From an uncultured Rikenella sp. (lineage in GTDB: Bacteria > Bacteroidota > Bacteroidia > Bacteroidales > Rikenellaceae), in assembly GCF_910577125.1 (NCBI RefSeq), contig NZ_CAJTMN010000110.1, positions 1 through 6,065 on the forward strand: a DNA stretch of 6,065 bases, read 5' to 3'. Positions 4,043-6,065 of the stretch are shown here, in pieces (the first letter of the stretch is position 1; each line of letters starts with the position of its first letter). A program made the position numbers and the translations under genes. The notes under the pieces are model-generated. The model had not been told where the DNA came from. It did not search any database and was given only the letters and a program-made list of their open reading frames with translations.

Positions 4043-5761
4043 ATGATCTTAGAAGAATTCAAAGAGCTCGGTCTCTCAGACCGCACGCTCGAAGCCTTGG
4101 CGGCCAAAGGGTTCGAAACCCCGTCGCCCATCCAGCGGCTCACCATTCCCGTGATGCTGCAAAACCGGCACGACATCATCGCCCAGGCCCAGACCGGAAC
4201 CGGGAAGACCGCCGCCTTCGGCCTGCCCATCGTCGAGCTGCTCGAACCCCAGGCCAAGCAGGTGCAGGCCTTGATTCTTGCCCCCACCCGCGAGCTCGCC
4301 ATTCAGGTGAACGACGAAATCCAATCTTTCCGCAAAGGCGACCTGCGCGTCACCCCGATCTACGGCGGTGCCGCCATGAACGAACAGTTGCGTCGGCTCC
4401 GCGCCGGCGTCGACATCGTCGTGGGGACGCCCGGCCGGATTCTCGACCACCTGCGCCGCGGGACCCTCGACCTCTCGGCCCTGCGCTGGCTCGTGCTCGA
4501 CGAAGCCGACGAGATGCTCAACATGGGCTTTATCGAAGACGTCGACGAAATCCTGAGCTACGCCCCCGACGAGCGGCGCATCTTCCTCTTCTCCGCCACC
4601 ATGCCCGAGCGGATCGCCGGTCTCGCGAAGAAATACATGCGCGACGTCGAACTCCTTCGGGTCGAGAACAAGCAGGTCACCACTGACCTGACCGACCAGA
4701 TCTACTTCGAAGTCCGCGAGAACGACAAATTCGACGCCCTGACCCGGATCATCGACGTCGAGAACGACTTTTACGGCATCGTCTTCTGCCGTACGAAAGT
4801 CGCCGTCGACCAGTTGGTCAATAACCTTCTGGAGCGCGGCTATGCCGCCGAAGGGCTCCACGGCGACGTCTCGCAGGCCCAGCGCGAGAAGATTCTCCGG
4901 AAATTCAAGAAACGCCACTCCAACATACTGGTCGCCACCGACGTCGCTGCCCGCGGGATCGACGTCTCGAACCTGACCCACGTCATCAACTACTCCCTGC
5001 CGCAAGACCCTGAATCCTACGTCCACCGCATCGGCCGGACAGGCCGTGCCGGGAACGAAGGGACAGCTATCACCTTCATTTCGCCCGCCGAGAACCGGCA
5101 GTTCATGTTCCTTCAGCGTCAGGTCAAAGCCGAGATTCGGAAAGAGACCCTGCCCACCGGACACGACATCGTCGAGATGAAGAAGCTGAAAATCAAGGAC
5201 GAGCTGGCCGAAATCGTCGAAAACGAGACCTATGCCGACTACGACGGGATCGCCCGTGAGTTGTTGGCCGAGCTCGATCCGGAAGTCGCCCTCGCCGCCC
5301 TGATGCGTCTGGCCTTCAAGAACGAGCTCGACGAGAGCAGCTATCCCGAGATCCGTCGGATCGACGTGAACCGTCGCGGCACGTCGCGGCTCTTTATCGG
5401 TTTGGGGAAGAGCGCCGGTTACCGTCCGAAGCTGATCGTGGAATTGCTGGCCCGCGAGTGCGGCATTCCGCAACAGAAGATCGACGACGTGAAATGCATG
5501 GAGGATTTTTCGTTCGCCACCATTCCTTTTCAGGACGCCGAGGCGGCGATGAAGAAGCTCAATTCGCTTCGGGAGCTCGCCCAGGACGACCGTCCGTTGG
5601 CGAAGTTGGCCAAAGAGTCCGAGAAGAAGAGCGATCGGAATCCGAACGGCGTACGGGACAACGGTCGGAATTTTCGTCGTGGCCCTCGCGATTCCTATCA
5701 GCGCCGCAGCGGTTCTCAGACCTATGCCCCCCGTCGCGACCATACCCGCCGGAAACACTGA
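4043..5761 (+). CDS. deaD: DEAD-box ATP-dependent RNA helicase, DeaD/CsdA type, with DbpA-like RNA-binding domain
   Basis: This 572-residue cytoplasmic helicase unwinds short RNA duplexes with ATP. Family members act in ribosome assembly, mRNA turnover and cold adaptation. All core motifs are visible: Q motif with F6 and GFETPSPIQ (23-31), motif I AQTGTGKT (49-56), Ia APTRELA (80-86), Ib TPGR (129-132), II DEAD (153-156), III SAT (184-186), V ATDVAARGID (298-307) and VI HRIGRTGR (328-335). Residues about 447-510 (RLFIGLGKSAGYRPKLIVELL... to ATIPF) form a DbpA-type RNA-binding domain. The tail from about 516 is basic, rich in Arg, Asn and Gly, and probably binds RNA non-specifically. The helicase, linker, binding-domain and basic-tail order fits DeaD/CsdA better than RhlE or SrmB. 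The length is shorter than the E. coli protein because the tail is shorter. The start fits the family's N-terminus. No Shine-Dalgarno sequence is present, as is usual in Bacteroidota. It appears to be monocistronic. Confidence 0.96.
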   Translation: MILEEFKELGLSDRTLEALAAKGFETPSPIQRLTIPVMLQNRHDIIAQAQTGTGKTAAFGLPIVELLEPQAKQVQALILAPTRELAIQVNDEIQSFRKGDLRVTPIYGGAAMNEQLRRLRAGVDIVVGTPGRILDHLRRGTLDLSALRWLVLDEADEMLNMGFIEDVDEILSYAPDERRIFLFSATMPERIAGLAKKYMRDVELLRVENKQVTTDLTDQIYFEVRENDKFDALTRIIDVENDFYGIVFCRTKVAVDQLVNNLLERGYAAEGLHGDVSQAQREKILRKFKKRHSNILVATDVAARGIDVSNLTHVINYSLPQDPESYVHRIGRTGRAGNEGTAITFISPAENRQFMFLQRQVKAEIRKETLPTGHDIVEMKKLKIKDELAEIVENETYADYDGIARELLAELDPEVALAALMRLAFKNELDESSYPEIRRIDVNRRGTSRLFIGLGKSAGYRPKLIVELLARECGIPQQKIDDVKCMEDFSFATIPFQDAEAAMKKLNSLRELAQDDRPLAKLAKESEKKSDRNPNGVRDNGRNFRRGPRDSYQRRSGSQTYAPRRDHTRRKH

Positions 5762-5858
5762 CAGGAGGGTAGGGGTTGCCGCCGTATCGGTTTGCGGCAG
5801 TCGCACGAACGGAGACTTGAGTTCTGCGGAGCTTGAGGCGCGCGGTCAAAGAGTGGGG
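5762..5858. other. Region downstream of the helicase, no gene seen
   Basis: A weak hairpin TGCCGC/GCGGCA (5777-5782/5794-5799) follows the stop, but no T-run comes after it, so a terminator is not supported. TAGGGGTTGCC at 5770 is a degenerate copy of the TAGAGGCTGCC motif. GGCGCGCGGTC at 5837-5847 is the inverted form of the tail of repeat copy A. Confidence 0.45.
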
Positions 5859-5928
5859 TAGAGGCTGCCGCAGCAAAACGAAGTTTTGCCCGTCCACGGG
5901 ACGTGGGGCCCGGCCGGCCTGAGGCCAG
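5859..5928 (+). repeat. Structured intergenic repeat, copy C (different opening and tail)
   Basis: TAGAGGCTGCC opens this copy in place of TTGGGCTGAG. Stem 1 is GCAAAAC/GTTTTGC (5873-5879/5883-5889). Then come CGTCC/GGACG and GTGGGGCCC, as in copy B. Stem 3 is GGCC/GGCC around the same GGCCTGA loop (5912-5926). Relative to copy B, stem 1 carries one compensated pair change and stem 3 two. The usual AAAGCTCGACCGCGCGCC tail is replaced by unrelated sequence. Confidence 0.82.
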
Positions 5929-5974
5929 TCGATGCTCGATCGTCGCCCGCCTGTCTAAAAGGGCATATTCTGTG

Positions 5975-5993
5975 GGTTGGCACTCGGCCAACC
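5975..5993. repeat. Short perfect hairpin between repeat copies C and D
   Basis: GGTTGGC (5975-5981) pairs with GCCAACC (5987-5993) around the 5-nt loop ACTCG. It lies between two converging repeat copies. No T-run flanks it on either side. Its role is unknown. Confidence 0.55.
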
Positions 5994-6006
5994 AACGAGA
6001 ATTGCC

Positions 6007-6065
6007 GCGGTCGAGCTTTGTGCCGGACGGAACTGCCCTGCGCGGGCGGCGTCCGGGTGACCCCG
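6007..6065 (-). repeat. Structured intergenic repeat, copy D (partial, cut by window edge)
   Basis: This copy is inverted relative to 2759-2817, matching at 53 of 59 bases by eye without gaps. It contains the AAAGCTCGACCGC tail and stem 3 GCCC/GGGC, and runs off the right edge before stem 1. Positions 6042-6065 are identical to 1-24 in direct orientation. Confidence 0.82.

Noticed and set aside
3346..4302. A 318-codon minus-strand frame as a full-length gene for cassette 2
   Set aside because: Its first part is antisense to the helicase and its middle reads cassette 3 in the wrong frame. Only the last ~60 residues show family features.
4076..5806. A 576-codon open frame antisense to the helicase gene
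   Set aside because: It mirrors a real DEAD-box gene with all motifs intact. The antisense frame stays open because of GC-biased codons and has no recognisable domains.
2714..6065. Insertion sequence with terminal inverted repeats
   Set aside because: There are no transposase-like frames or target-site duplications, and the repeats carry internal stems and occur in both orientations more than twice.

Overview
This window looks like a high-GC member of the Bacteroidota, perhaps Alistipes/Rikenellaceae. The genus is an inference. It rests on two boxes matching the Bacteroidota -7 consensus TAnnTTTG, the lack of Shine-Dalgarno sequences, a Bacteroidota-type acyltransferase, a Cys/Asn-ladder LRR lipoprotein, and strongly G/C-ending codons.

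Three intact genes are present. A PlsC-type acyltransferase resembling the glycine-lipid O-acyltransferase GlsA lies at 316-1128 (+). A 496-residue LRR lipoprotein lies convergently at 1132-2622 (-), with stop codons only 3 bases apart. A DeaD/CsdA-type DEAD-box RNA helicase with a DbpA-like RNA-binding domain lies at 4043-5761 (+), behind a putative leader of about 165 nt. Their products have no obvious shared pathway.

The unusual content lies between the genes. Three headless coding fragments on the minus strand (72-284, 3346-3536, 3585-3775) each encode only the last ~60 residues of a domain resembling the 'Fibrobacter succinogenes major paralogous domain' (C-type-lectin-like). All start near the same APGxxR motif and end in the same QLRCLSE-stop. 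Their interiors differ strongly around a few fixed scaffold residues. Copies 2 and 3 form a tandem array of ~239-bp units, each with a perfect 8-bp-stem, 4-nt-loop hairpin one base after the stop. This fits silent donor cassettes for gene conversion, or orphan variable regions of a diversity-generating retroelement (DGR). No reverse transcriptase, template repeat or complete recipient gene is in the window.

The gaps also carry a compound hairpin repeat in five copies: partial and inverted at 1-60, complete at 2714-2822 and 2896-3002, shortened at 5859-5928, and partial and inverted at 6007-6065. Several stem differences between copies are compensatory, so the fold appears conserved rather than the primary sequence. 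Inverted copies bracket cassette 1, the acyltransferase and the LRR gene (1-2782), and also the right-hand helicase/cassette segment (2759-6065). Region 3003-3300 holds further large hairpins and a 23-bp tandem repeat, with no convincing gene.
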